From Branchiostoma floridae (lineage: Eukaryota; Chordata; Leptocardii; Amphioxiformes; Branchiostomatidae): 64,000 nucleotides of DNA. The position numbers were made by a program, and so were the translations under genes. Positions 12,560 through 24,800 of the stretch are shown here, piece after piece. Positions within the stretch are counted from its first letter, which is position 1. Each line of letters opens with the position of its first letter. The notes beneath the pieces are model-generated. The model made no database searches. It worked only from the letters and a program-made list of their open reading frames with translations, and had not been told where the DNA came from. The stretch spans positions 8,095,065 to 8,159,064 of the forward strand of contig NC_049994.1 of the NCBI RefSeq assembly GCF_000003815.2, written 5' to 3'.

Positions 12560-12910
12560 ATAATTTGACAAAGTGTAACTAAATACCCGTGAAAGCGGCT
12601 GAATTGTTGCATGTATTTTTTTCCTGGTAATGCTAAAGACATAACAAAGAGCAGGTGCTTGTCATCATGGATAGATTGGACTTCCTGATCATTGGTAAGT
12701 CAACAGTACGTTCAAATAATAGTAATTGTGTAAGACCACGTACTTATAGCATTGGTCTACATAGAAACGGCAGGGACGTCGCCAAAACGTGACAAAAGGC
12801 TTCTACTCTTGTGGACAAACTGACAACACTCCGATGCCCTTTAGTGTTTCTTTGAGGCACCGATGTCTGGAGGGTATGTCTTACTCGGAAAAACGCTCAT
12901 AGAGGAAGGT
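12560..12910 (+). pseudogene. Decayed CARD gene start (relic of a third paralogue)
   Basis: The stretch 12560-12730 aligns with 21640-21800 upstream of the CARD gene at 21847. Shared sequences are AAAGTGTAACT, AGCAGGTG, GTCAACAGT and AAATAAYAGTA. After a deletion, 12765-12910 aligns with the second half of the CARD exon: AAAAGGCTTCTA, CTYRTGGAC, GGGTATG, CTCGG, CTCATAGA and GTGAGTA. The CARD start is missing, and the reading frame has shifts and a TAG, although a splice-donor-like GTGAGT survives. A short ATG frame at 12677 with a GTAAGT donor may still act as a 5' exon of the next gene. In the 21.8-kb paralogue that donor is CTAAGT. Confidence 0.75.
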
Positions 12911-13127
12911 GAGTATTTCTTTATGTAAATGATGTGAATTAAGTTGGCCGAGGTGTAAAGCACATATAAGTAAAATGCTACCCTTTATTAGGGATATCTA
13001 CATTGCAGCAAAGCCACTGACAGACTACCCCTATGGATACTACTGTTTGAGTAGGGGAGCTCTTGTATGCCCATCGTTGTAACCGCTATATAGGGAAGGA
13101 AGCTTGGAATATTTTTGGTGATTTTGT

Positions 13128-13235
13128 TACCTCCGGGAATGGAGGAGGGTCACCCCCTGATGGGAGGTTTTGAAACTGAGTTTGTTCTGTTTGCAGCTGT
13201 ATCTCACGATCGGTTCGGTGGATCATTACGTGCTT
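13128..13235. repeat. ACCTCC..GGAGG repeat family, copy 1
   Basis: TTACCTCCGGGAATGGAGG is followed about 70 bp later by TCACGATCGGTTCGGTGGAT. The same layout occurs at 14052-14175 and 26234-26345. It is a dispersed, probably non-coding repeat. Confidence 0.5.
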
Positions 13236-14051
13236 TGGCGCAGTCCACCTAAAACGTCGGGTTTTGCATGGCACTTTTATCCATAATCTGGATTTTTTTT
13301 ATTAAAAGGAGCTCGAGAGGCTATGGTGCAAACTTTCCGACTTAAGATAAATTTTAATTTGTTCGGTTCGCTCATTTTGTTGGTCTAGGAACAATTAAAG
13401 TATACTTTTATGGCTTTTTTTGGTTGAGAAATAATGGCTCCACAATACATCGTTAATCTACGTGACACGTCTAGCTTTTGTGGTGCTTTGAATACCTACC
13501 GTTCTTTTTAGTCTTTCATATTGAAAAACTTGTTTTGCTTTGGTCTTCGCAGCTATGAATCAAGCTTCTTTTAAATTTGATGGGTTAGCCTGACATTTAG
13601 CATGTCGGTTGTAAATAAGATATCAGACACCTCACACTGCAAACGTCATTGAGAACTGTGTCCTGCGCACTCTTGTTTGTTTCACCTCTGGGAGATGTGG
13701 CTGTATTTAGCCTCAAAGTGTTTGAATGTGTGCTCGTGTATGTGTTCATGGTCACGGTCCACGAACATTTTCAAGTCTTCTATTTGCCCCAGCCCCTCAG
13801 ACCTGACAGATGCATTCGGTGATCTCATCGGAAACCGTGATCCGGACTATTAGTATCAGACAGAATTTGAAAGAAAAGGGGATTTTTTGACAGATAAGGG
13901 GCCGTATTTTCAAAAGAATATTCCGCATCTTACAAAGTACTGAATCCGAATCAGACTGCTTCTCATAGATGCAGTTTGTATCGTAGCAGAAAGGAGGCGG
14001 TGATGAACTTTCTTTCTGCGAGTTGTCAACGTAGGAAGTTCCTTCCCTGTA

Positions 14052-14175
14052 GTTACCTTCACGAAATATTCATGGTGTTATATTTTCACTTCACTATAGC
14101 GTTTGCGCGTGTGTGTCTTTGAGTTTGTGTGTCAAGAAGTTAACTCACGATCGGTTGGACGGATTGACTAGATAA
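14052..14175. repeat. ACCTCC..GGAGG repeat family, copy 2
   Basis: TTACCTTCACGAAATATTCATGG is followed by a GTGTGTGTCT tract and CTCACGATCGGTTGGACGGA. The order of elements is the same as at 13128 and 26234. Confidence 0.5.
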
Positions 14176-14241
14176 ATAAGCATGGGCAACAGCAATATAA
14201 CCCAATTAGATAACTGTAGTTGATGGCATGTTTATTGTCTT

Positions 14242-14399
14242 TGTCGGATAATCGATTTTACCTTACTCTGTTCCAGGTTTCACATTAATACATATAAAGT
14301 TACAAGCATATCTATCACATTGTCGAATAATCGATTTTACCTTACTCTGTTCCAGGTTTCACATAAATACATATAAAGTTACAAGCATATCTATCACAT
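14242..14399. repeat. Recent 79-bp tandem duplication
   Basis: 14242-14320 and 14321-14399 are near-identical, differing at only two positions (TGTCGGATA/TGTCGAATA and CATTAATA/CATAAATA). The duplication ends 42 bp before the CARD start codon at 14442, so it lies in the immediate 5' flank or 5' UTR of that gene. Confidence 0.95.
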
Positions 14400-14441
14400 T
14401 GAATACATCAACAGGCTTAAGAAACAACTCCAGTTTGAAAG

Positions 14442-17400
14442 ATGGATCCAGTACACAAGAAAATATTGAGGAGACACCGGATGGCCATTGTCCAGGATTT
14501 GAATGTAAATTATGTCAAAGATAGCCTTATTGGAAGTGAAATCTTCAGTACTGAAATGTGGAAAGACATTGAGGCAGCAGGGAAGGGGACAAGGCTTGAC
14601 AAAGCTTCCGCTCTTATGGACGAACTACCGCGCCGTGGGCCTGGTGCTTTTGCGGCTTTCTGTGATGCACTGAAGGAAGTGTACGAGCACCTTTCGAAAC
14701 TGCTCACTGAAGACGGTGAGTCGGCTTTATAAAATAGAGATGTATTACGCACAATGTATACTTTTGTGCCACGTTAAAATGATGTACTTTTTTACATTTT
14801 ATGGGTACTAACAATACTGTATGAAATGTTCTATTGTGCCTACCTCCAATGAAATAGAAGCTAATTTTTAATGTTGCACATAGTGAAGTGATTTGATGAA
14901 GGTTAAGCATTCAGGTAAATGTAACTTGCTCATATAGACATAAACAAAACTGATTAATAAGCTTAGTTTAATCAACGGATTGTCGGTCGACGATAAGAAA
15001 GAGTAAAGTAAAACTAAAAAGGAATGTATACATTGATGAAGATAAGACAAATAGGAAAGGATGTTACAAACGATATGCTATTGATATCTTCACAGAGATT
15101 GACCCACTGTTTTCTTGAGGAAATGAAGGAAGGAAGAAATAGCGTTTGAAATTCAACAAATTAAGAATTAGTTAAAATGATGATCATTCTTGATTTCCGT
15201 TACAGCTGAAAAGGCATCGGATGAACGTCCTGCAAGTGTAAGTGATAATGTTTTTGCTTTTTTACCTGATGTAACATTCAACTTCAAATTGATAATGAAA
15301 TCAGATAAGTGACATTATAATGACATCAAATGCAGTTATCATGACACCAAAGTTATCATGATTATAGTGACTATTGAATATACAAAAAGATGATAAATAC
15401 TTTTGTTATCTACAACAAGGTGGCCCGCATACCCCGGTCCCAGGATGACCATATGGTTTAAAGGTTTAAAGATTATTGTTCCTTTTTCAGTCTCACACAG
15501 CAAAAATGTCTAGCGAGATCAGCATCATCAGGGAAAAGTACATAAACATTCTGAAGAGGAGAAGATTACCGATAATAAATGCTCTGAAGAAAGTAGTGCG
15601 ATCAAAAAGGCACCGAGACAAGAGGACACCAAATATGCTAACATCATTGACAGACATTAAAGAAGCCCTTAAAGAAGCTTATACATTCAATGGATCCGAG
15701 AGATCGGTTTTGACTGATATTCTCGACGTGGTTGAAAAATTGAAAAGCATCAGGGATGAGCTGCAGAAATATGGCCCCGAACAGGTCTCAATATTGAATT
15801 CCATGTTGTCAGACGGAGCTGACTTCTCCACTCTCTATGACGATATCAAAGATGGTATAGGCTTCAACTACTGGAGAGATCTTAGCATGCAAGGGATGGA
15901 TCGTGAAGATGTATTGAAGTTTGGTTCAGCTTGGGTTTTTGTCCCTTTTCTCTGTGACATTGCTGAAGAAGCACTTCGGGCGCAACGTATCTCGCATGCA
16001 GTGTATGGTTCTGCTTCCAGTAAAGGTAAGTTCATCTTGACTTCTTGGATATGTGAAGTGTGCATAATTTTACAGCCTCTGAATGGATTGCGATAATATT
16101 TGGTTTGTAGGAATGTGTTGGAAAGACGAAGGTCAAGGTTGGTAGTACTGCAAAAGAACTTCCGATTGTTATTTCTTTCGTCTGGACATGCCATGGCCTT
16201 TCTTTGCTGGTGGCAAGTACATTATTGTTCTAATAATATCAATGATGATAACTAAAGGAAAGACTGATTTCCCTATTATTCGGTATACAGGTAGTTACAA
16301 GATGCATGACATGAAAGGTTTTAATTAGAATTATTATTGAGCAGTTTCTTTAAACCCAGTGTTTCTCATAATGTGATTTACGGCAAGTGGAACATTACAA
16401 AATACTAATCATGCAAATGATTAATAAAAAACGTGCTTTATTCCTTTGTAGTAACTGGTGCGAATTAAATACTTGTTACTACGTTGATTAAGGTGTATGT
16501 CGCTATGTATAGATAACGTGTCCGTGCAAGATGTTTCCATAATTTGACATATACAATATATGTAACTTCGAAAGAAAAGACTATCTTTTAGAATAGATTA
16601 TATATGCTACGTACTGTCTTAATTGTGTTGGCTGTACTTGTTTGGTCGTAACAACAAATGTGATGTTTAGTTTCATAATTGGTAGCTTCATCCAATATTA
16701 GTATAATCTAGTATCCCATGTATGCAAATTTCACATGTATTAGTAATGAGTAGTACCACCGTCATCTTACTTGACTAACTTGACACTTCATTAATGGAGC
16801 CTTGTGTTACAGTTAGAAGACAAACCATCGGTCCTGAGGGAGGACATATTGTTGTAATTGGAGATGGTGTCCGCATATCGATGACCATACCACCTGGTAG
16901 CCTTCAAACGGTGGAGCATATCAGCATAGGATTGCAAAACTCATCACCCAACGTTACAAGGATACAAAAATCTACGCAAGATAAGGCTTCGCCATTTTCC
17001 CACGAAATTAATTTCAAACCATCGAATATTCAGTTCCATCATCCGGTGGACGTTAAGGTTTCTTTCGACGACGTTCCTAAAGATGATACTTTTCTCCTGT
17101 TTTGGGAAGAAGTATCTACTGTCCTTAACACGACTTGGCAGGACCTTTCAAAGTTGTGTTCACTGGAACAGTCTTCCTCAGAAGTGTTCTTCCAGTTGGA
17201 ACACTTAGGCAAGTACATTCTCGTTGCTTTAGCAACCTCCATGTTCCAGAATTCGGTCAGCAAAGTGGTACTTGAAAGCTTGAATGGCAAATCATTTCTA
17301 TGCAGTTTCACTCCCTACCTTGGGGTGGTATCCGGGGGTAGACATCCTCTGACAATCATCTGTAAAGAAGGATGTAATGTCTCTTCTTCAACACCGAGAA

Positions 17401-17747
17401 TATACCGACGATTTGGACCAGTTAGGACCTCCGAGTTCAAGCTTTCTGACGAAGAAAAGCTTACAGTCGAAATAAAGCCTGACACTTTGGTGGAGAAATG
17501 TTCCGAGTCCTATCAGATAAACAGAACCACTTGCGATACAAAGGAAGGGCAAGCAATGGATTTGCTAGTCAAACCAAGGAAACACCAAAGTCTCGAGGCT
17601 GGACAAGTGGTGATATCTGTGTGCAGAGAAAACGAAATGAAGAAGGTCTGTTTTATTCCGTTGGGAGAACAAAGTTTGACCGCCGCCTCTCCGGCTGATC
17701 AGCCTTTGTCGGCTTCTCGTAGTCTGCGCGAAGAGCAGAATGACTGA
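14442..17747 (+). CDS. CARD + novel helical domain + ZU5 + UPA-like protein (4 exons, 591 aa)
   Basis: The exons are 14442-14715, 15206-15237, 15491-16025 and 16813-17747. Phases are 1, 0 and 1, and the sum is 592 codons with TGA at 17745. Residues 1-90 look like a CARD (MDPVHKKILRRHR start, GTRLDKASALMDELPRRG, AFCDALKEVYEHLSKLL). Residues about 103-280 form a helical domain I do not recognise, conserved in the paralogue at 21847 (motifs STLYDDIKDGIG and CDIAEEAL). Residues about 282-420 are a ZU5 domain (IGPEGGHIVV, IPPGSL, ending FQLEHLGKYILVAL). The remainder resembles a UPA domain (SKVVLESLNGKSF, HPLTIICKEGC, GQVVISVCRE). ZU5-UPA modules occur in UNC5, ankyrin, PIDD1 and the FIIND of NLRP1/CARD8. 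At the ZU5 end HLG replaces the HFS-type autoproteolysis site, so self-cleavage is unlikely (inference). No C-terminal Death domain follows. It is probably a cytosolic signalling protein. Confidence 0.82.
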
Positions 17748-18129
17748 AAGTACTCGCAACAACGTTTCAATTTGCAGATCCATTTTATCACTGATTTTCT
17801 TCGTAACTTATAGCTGTCCTGTTTACGTTTAAGGGACTGATTGGTTTTTATATTTTGGTGCCTTGCGGTTAGCCATCAACTTCTATAACAGGTTTTCTGC
17901 ATGTGTTACCTGGTATCTATGGGTTCGGAAACACTTTTTGTACATCAAAGAATGTGTGTGCCTGAAATGGAAATCCCGGTGGTATGTTTTGCTATGGACA
18001 TGCTTTAATGCTAGCAAGGGAAGTGGGAAGCTGCCCTGTCGTAGGCAAGGCTACAAGGCGTTGTTTGTTAATTTAGTTGCTCAGCCAAATATGTGCTCTT
18101 ACTGTGCGAAAAATGTAAGACTGCCGATT

Positions 18130-18410
18130 TAGCTCTTTCTAAAACCATCATTGAGTTTAATTCGTTGCTATCACGTACAGTAGGAGCATTCTCACTAGAT
18201 AGCTTCAAACAACATTTGCAGTCAGATTACAGATGTGCAAAGGTTATGTGTGACAAGTCGTTCAGTGTAGTATAACCAGCTGCTTGATATATAACAAATT
18301 GGCATGTATGGGCATGTAGCCGATATAGGTGGCGCTTTTGCGCCGAGAATACAACCCCAAACGTGGCTAAGAAAAAGGTGTCTAAGAGACATCAAAACGT
18401 AAGCGTTTAG
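18130..18410 (+). mobile_element. CR1-like LINE tail
   Basis: The reading ..SLDSFKQHLQSDYRCAK.. ends at a TAA near 18273. It is followed by CGTTCAGTGTAGTATAACCAG, matching the 10313-10925 element. It then continues into a GGTGTCTAAGAGACATCAAAACG motif also seen in the foldback at 25225. Only the last part of the element survives. It lies about 400 bp after the ZU5 gene stop, and an AATAAA at 18491 could serve as a polyadenylation signal for that gene. Confidence 0.7.
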
Positions 18411-18639
18411 TTGTATAAATTTTGTCTTTTGGTATAGTGATACAAGCGATAGGTGTATAACTTCTAATGTTCTGTACTTTCTGATTCGTGAATAAAATGT
18501 GGGGAAAAATTGACATAAAAAAATCTTTAAAAATGAATCTTTGATATCCTTTATTCTACCAGCCTGGTAGAATTATTTTCATACATTTGTAAAATATGTT
18601 TTTGTATCTCTATCCATAGCTATGATATCAAGCGCACAA

Positions 18640-19690
18640 TCTCAAGCTTGCTTTAAGATAACGTTCATATACGTACGTTTAAAGTCCAAGCCGGGGACAC
18701 ATTGTGCCGAGGCTAGTCTGAAAGCAAAGTCTGGCTGAGCCAAGTCTATGTTCAAAATCTATGTAATGTATCAAACAGCCCCATAAAAGTTACTACCCTT
18801 ACAAAAAATTGTGATGTTGTTTTTGGTGTGTGTGTCTGTGTGTGTATTGAATTTTGCGGCCAGCATACCTCTGTAAGGACTGTAGTGATATTTGGTATGT
18901 GAATAATGGTTGGGAAACAATGGTCGGGGTCAATTTTTGCCACTCCCCCCCCCCCCCCGCTCCCCTGGTGTGTGCCCTTAGTACTGCAGCAGTGAAAGCT
19001 TGCGGATTTTGTATGTTCTGTGCAAGAAATATGCAATAGATAGCGCCATACACGTACGACTTAAGTTCAAGCCGGGTACACGTGATTTAGGTTTGAACAC
19101 ACATGAAGCCTGACCCTTCTACTTTGTGCCACGCCAATGCTCACAGTTCGCCTTGGTCTGTCCGAATTTAAACAGGTCCATAAATTTTATTTCCTATTGC
19201 ATTTATTAGCATTCGTTTTCTTCTCTCAAAAATCAGCCCATTACATATCGAAATACAAATAAGACAAATATGATTTAGGACTCTAGTGGTACCTACGATA
19301 ACAGGACCTTTTGTCAAAAAAAGGAAAATTTACTCTGGGCCTCGTCCAATATGAGCTGGTAAAGAAGAAAGGGAAAGGAGGTGAACAATTTATCCGTTGG
19401 CAACCTTCCTTGCAATAACTGACATAACATGGTTGTCATTTACTATAAAATTGCACTGGCCATGCACCACTCCTAGGTCATGAGATTTGTGACGACCTTC
19501 CACCTAGACAAAGACATGGAGAATTATAGAACAACAACTTCTAAAGTTCGTTCGCAATGTTCAAATTTTAACCTCCGTATTTGTTCAAAGACGCAAAGTT
19601 GAAGTCGGGGACACGTGATAACACGTGGATTCTGAACCTCAGTCTGAATGCCGGTCTGAGCCAGATCAAATGTGCAAGAGTCAAGTGGGT
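18640..19690. repeat. Three copies of a short dispersed motif
   Basis: Around 18655, 19048 and 19585 the sequence reads close to ACGTACGTTTAAAGTCCAAG then CCGGGGACACGTG. Two copies continue into GTCTGAANGC and GGNCTGAGCCA. Between copies 1 and 2 are a GTGTGTGT tract (18820-18845) and a poly-C run (18946-18958). No gene is seen. Confidence 0.5.
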
Positions 19691-19699
19691 GCGCGTGAA

Positions 19700-21640
19700 C
19701 GTGCGTACGTTGACTATTAGGTCGGGGGTAACAGACATTTATGCAATCGGCATAATATATATTGTTGCAACTGATGCGGCGGAAACCATAAAAAACGTTA
19801 CAGAGTATGTTACTTACATACAGTCACTTGTTGCTGATGATATCTAAAACACGTAACAAAATGTGTTTTATATCGACTCGAATGTGAACGCTTTCGTTCA
19901 CATGAAAATATACCCAACTAATCGAAGTAATGTTTCCCATTGGAGTATCTAAAAAGCTGTCTTCACCTCCTGTACATATTTATCCATAGGGAGTGTATAC
20001 TGAAACCTGCTCTTCCCCATCAGTGTCACTGACGAAAGATAGTAGATTCTATCTAAAACCCCTGGCCGTTTTCAATTCAAATCTAGTTGCTTGAGTAACT
20101 GTTTTAAATTTTTGGCGTATAACCTGGATTTCGACATTAACAAATAGATCGTTTGACTAACGGGTTCTATGTATTGAACTAAAAAATTCTATCATTAATC
20201 GTTGTCAAGTTGATTTTTGTCACAATGTAAAAGACACCCTAGAAAGAGCTGATATTATATTACGGGGCCTGTTGCCATTCTGACCACTTTAAACGTACCC
20301 TATAGCTAAAGGTATTTCTCAGAAGGAAACAAAAGCCTAACTCAATTTAGATCCTAATTTGATCATGCTTAACTCAATTGAGTGAGTAACTCAAATAAAC
20401 GCGTTAAAAGTTGCACGATTGTTGAAAACAAAGGTTTTCCTTGGGTCACATTAATTTGATTATACGGATGACATACTCGGTCGCTAGAAAATTGATGCGA
20501 GTGTGGGAAATAAATGGCGAAAGAATTATGTTGTCTTTATTTTGCGCTCTTATTTTTCAATCGGTCGGTAACATTTTATGCATAGTATACAGGTCGTCTT
20601 GAGTGACGTTGTCACCCTGAATGTACATTTGGAAAAGGAACTTGAAAACAATCCGTCTGAAGAAATAAAAAAAAACTCTTTCCTACCTGACTCTTACTAT
20701 GAGACAGTTTAGGTAAAATTCAGTGGAATACAGACTAGCTAGAATTCAGTGGAATAAGTAGTATTTGAATTTGATGGCACATTGATACTGAGGCTTTTTT
20801 GAGTATCAGTGTTCGTGACACATCAACTGAATATCTAGTAATCCCGTAGTATCTGTGTCTAAATATATAACTTACAAATATTGATTTTTACCATTCAACG
20901 CCTATAATGGCTCGTACAAACAAGTGAGGAGGCACATCGGGTTGCTATTTACTAAATGATAAACTGGCTTTCTTCAGCCGTCACTGGGTCATGACCTCAA
21001 GGTAAGTAAACAAGTCCTTTGCATTCTTCTTTTCTTTACACACTGGCAACTGAAGAATTCTTTACCCCCCTCAGCCTTTGCTACCGCAGGCTCTTATGAC
21101 TGATAAAATCTGGTAAACGTGATCAACTTTGTTTCCAGCCAACTGCTCTGTAAATGTTTCCATCTATACTGTAAGTCGCAACGTTAAAACTTGTTTCTTG
21201 GACGTAACTGATCGGAATGCAAACTTTATCAAAATATGCCAAAAATAACGAAAAAACGTGATGACATTTATCAGAATCTTGTTTGTAAATACCATACGAA
21301 AACTCCAGGGCCTGTACCTTTGGACCCTGTGTAAATAAATTTTCTAAACATTTTCCATTTAACTGCCTCAAAAGAACGCCACTACTTCAAATTCATAATA
21401 CTATGCACATACTATTAATATTCATCTCCGAGTTCAAGAGTACTTGTTTGTCACCAGTGGCTGCTAACTGTACCTCCAGACCGATTCTAGGCCAATAGAA
21501 AGGTCAGGTGATGAAATAGGACTACGTTCCCACGCCAGGTATAATAAATACCATGTCCACATGCCTGAACGTACACCCTAACGCACTGTAATGGAATGCA
21601 TCTGAACTGTCTGAAGCAAATGAAAACATTTTTGATAAAG
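19700..21640. other. Intergenic, no feature supported
   Basis: The sequence is AT-rich. A small hairpin TGTGAACGCTTTCGTTCACA lies at about 19885, and a short AATTCAGTGGAATA duplication near 20720-20755. I find no exon with coding signal. The last 100 bp (from 21640) match the 5' flank of the decayed CARD relic at 12560, so they are probably proximal promoter or 5' UTR of the next gene. Confidence 0.4.
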
Positions 21641-21846
21641 TGTAACTCAAAAATCGTTGAAGTGGCTCAATCAAACGTTAGACACCTTTTTACTGCTAAA
21701 GTCGAAGACGTCACAAAATAGCAGGTGTTTGTCACTATGGTTGTAGATTGGACCTCCTGACCTTTGCTAAGTCAACAGTGCAAGTGCAAATAACAGTAGG
21801 ACCGCGTCCCTACACCAGGATTACCCGTTACTCTGAAGCTCTGAAG

Positions 21847-24800
21847 ATGGATCCAGCGCACAGAGATATTCTCCGCAGACATTGGAGGGTTATTGTTAGT
21901 AATCTGAACGTAGATCGTTTCAAAGACATGTTGAATGTGACGTCACCTGGGCATTGTGAAGATATCTCAACGGCAGAGAGGGGGACAAGGCTTGAAAAGG
22001 CTTCTAGGCTCATGGACTCCCGTGGTCCAAATGCTTTTTGGCATTTCTGTGAGACACTGATGACTGAAGGGTATGACTTCCTCGGGAAACTACTCATAGA
22101 TGATGGTGAGTAAAATGACGTAAACTGTGGAAACATGCTTACAGTAGTATGAATTGTAGCTTGCTGCTGTGTACACATAGTTACAATTAGGAAGAAAGTT
22201 CGGCTTCCTTTTGATGATTTGTTTGGTCTTGGGCGACTTGTCTGTAGCAAGGCATTAGCCTTCAAGTGTTTGATTACATTTGTGTATGTACTCGTATCTT
22301 AACGCTGCCGCTAAAGCCGTCTACTTGGCCGAGACTAGTCCAAATTGTTTCTTTACCAGCGTCTTTTACATACGAGGGGTGATCAATAAGTTCTCGGCCT
22401 AACCCAGACACATTAAGCACAACTCAAATTTTAAGGCACAACTTCATAGTATGAAGCCTTTTATCAAAAGCCCCCAAATTACAAATCATTGGAGTCATTA
22501 CTTTCCCGGCATTCGTTTTTTTCTAGAATAGAAGTTAAGTGGCGAGAAAAAGAAGGGTGAAGTGTGATCAGACAATTTGACCCACACACCTTAGGTTGCA
22601 GATCAATTGTCCACTTTTCTTCGTTATCCCTTACCTAACTTTACTGAGTGTCGCCTACAAGGTAATGATCACAATAATTTGAATTTTGGTACACATTTAT
22701 ATAAGACTTTATACGTGTACGTGGGATTATGAATAAGTCCTCGGTTTTACCGAGAAATAATAAGCACAGCTCAGATTTCGAAGCCTAGATGTCAAGTATA
22801 AAGTCTTATATAAATATGTACCAAAATTCAAATTATTGTGATCATTACTTTGCAGGCGACACCCAGTAACGTTAGGTAAGGGATAACGAAAAAAAGTGGA
22901 CGATTGACCTGACCTGACTGTGCGGGTCAACTTGCGCTGCTGGAAGTCAGACACCCAATTCCTTTTGCTTGAAATAGGAAGAGAATCATTATCAAACATT
23001 TTGACAATGTCTTTTCTTAATTTACGGCATGGGGAACTAGACCCACACATGTCTGATCACAATTCACACCACTTTTTTCTCGCCACTTACCTTCTGATTT
23101 GCAAAAAACGAATGCCTGTAAAGTAATGACTGCAATGATTTGAAATTTGGTGGGTATTGATAAAAGGCTTCATACTATGATGTTGTGCCTGAAAATTTGA
23201 GTTGTGCTTATTATTTCTGGGTGAGGCCGAGAACTTATTGATCACCCCTCGAATGTTAATTCATGGAACGAGCACCAGGTCTGCTTACGTACAGGGGTCA
23301 CAAAAATAAAGTGCCGAAATTACCCTACTTAAGTCAAATACTCAATTCAGCTCTTTTTCCGCTCAATATGGGTCCCCATTTTCAAAACCTATGAAGAATT
23401 GCTACTTACATGTAAGCCTTCTTTGCAAAGATAAGACTTTCATAATCTGAACAACGTGTGTTATTTAGGTAGAGAAGAGGATCAATTGAGACCATATATG
23501 CAAATGAGGGCATTATTTGCATAATCAATATGGACATTCATAATGCATTACTCTAAAGGTTAATATCATTTGGTTTGTAAATCATCATTTCTATTTATTT
23601 TCTACATAAAAGACGATCACTGACGTTTTGATTTGACCTCTGATCTCTCACGTTCACTTTACCAGTTACCTTAGTTAATTTTGTTACTTTTCTGTTTAGC
23701 AATTGTATAGTTTTGTTGGTTATGTTCGTTTTTATTATATATATATTTCGGATTCCAGGAAGAATAGCGATACTATTTCAGTGGTATCGCTAATGGGGAT
23801 CGTAATGAAATAAACAAACAAACAAAATTTGGTGAAGGTATGAAGTCGTGAAAATCTGGTTAAAACTAACTATAATCGCATGTACAAATTTTCATGTATA
23901 AGGCCGTACGCTAATCCTTTTTTTTCGTTACAGCTCGACAAATCCTTGCTGACCGAACGGTGAGTATAAATATATTTTCACCTTCTTCATCGTTAAGCAA
24001 GGACTTACAGAAAGTATTCATTTCCCATGAATAATTAGTTGATCTATGAAAATAATATGAAGAATTTTATTTACATTGTAGTGCTCTAAGACACATACTG
24101 TGTATAAATCAAGATGCATACCCGAGCCTTTAGAGCCATGGGCAATAGAAAAAATATAATCAGAATACGACTTCATGATGGCGTCATATTACGCGTTAAC
24201 GGCATCATAATAACGGTAGCGATTTATTCTTATGTGTACACCATCCTGTACAAATTTGGTAGTCATGTGCGGGGCTACGGATTGGAGGGGTCAATGCAAA
24301 ACAACTGCCCCAAACCAGGAATTAAAATACTCGGTCTACATAGGTTTACATGGTTGCTAAAGGTTTACTCAAAACAGTGAGACACTTGTCAGACACAGAC
24401 ACTGTTTGAGCTTAAGTACATTTTATGTAGTAGTTAAGTATATAATGATTTCTTTCAGGTCAACATCAGAGAGGACTATCGAAAGATGATGAAGCATAGA
24501 AACTTTGCACTGTTAAGAGCATTAAACAAAGTAGCACTGTCCACAAAGCGTGGTGGAAGAAAGGCATCAGAACAGAAAATAACAAAATTGAAATACATCA
24601 AAGAAGCAAGAGAAAGAATTTCCTTTAAAAGAGAAAGTTCACCAGAGCTTGACATATTTGCTGAGTCCGAATCGTTGGCTTTAGACGAAACCCTCGACTT
24701 AGTTAAGAAATTGAAGCACATCAAAGACGAGTTAGATAGAGATGGGTCTTTTCCTGAATATGTGAGTAGACTGAATTCCGTTTTGGCTGAAGGTGCCGAC

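Noticed and set aside
15868-16194. Minus-strand frame of 108 codons
   Set aside because: Shadow of the helical-domain exon 15491-16025.
21748-21846. In-frame N-terminal extension of the second CARD
   Set aside because: The extension has no ATG. The stretch is homologous to the non-coding 5' flank of the relic at 12560, so the start at 21847 was kept.
24114-24380. 88-codon plus-strand frame in an intron of the CARD/coiled-coil gene
   Set aside because: No domain, and it lies between well-supported exons 23934-23959 and 24459-24969.
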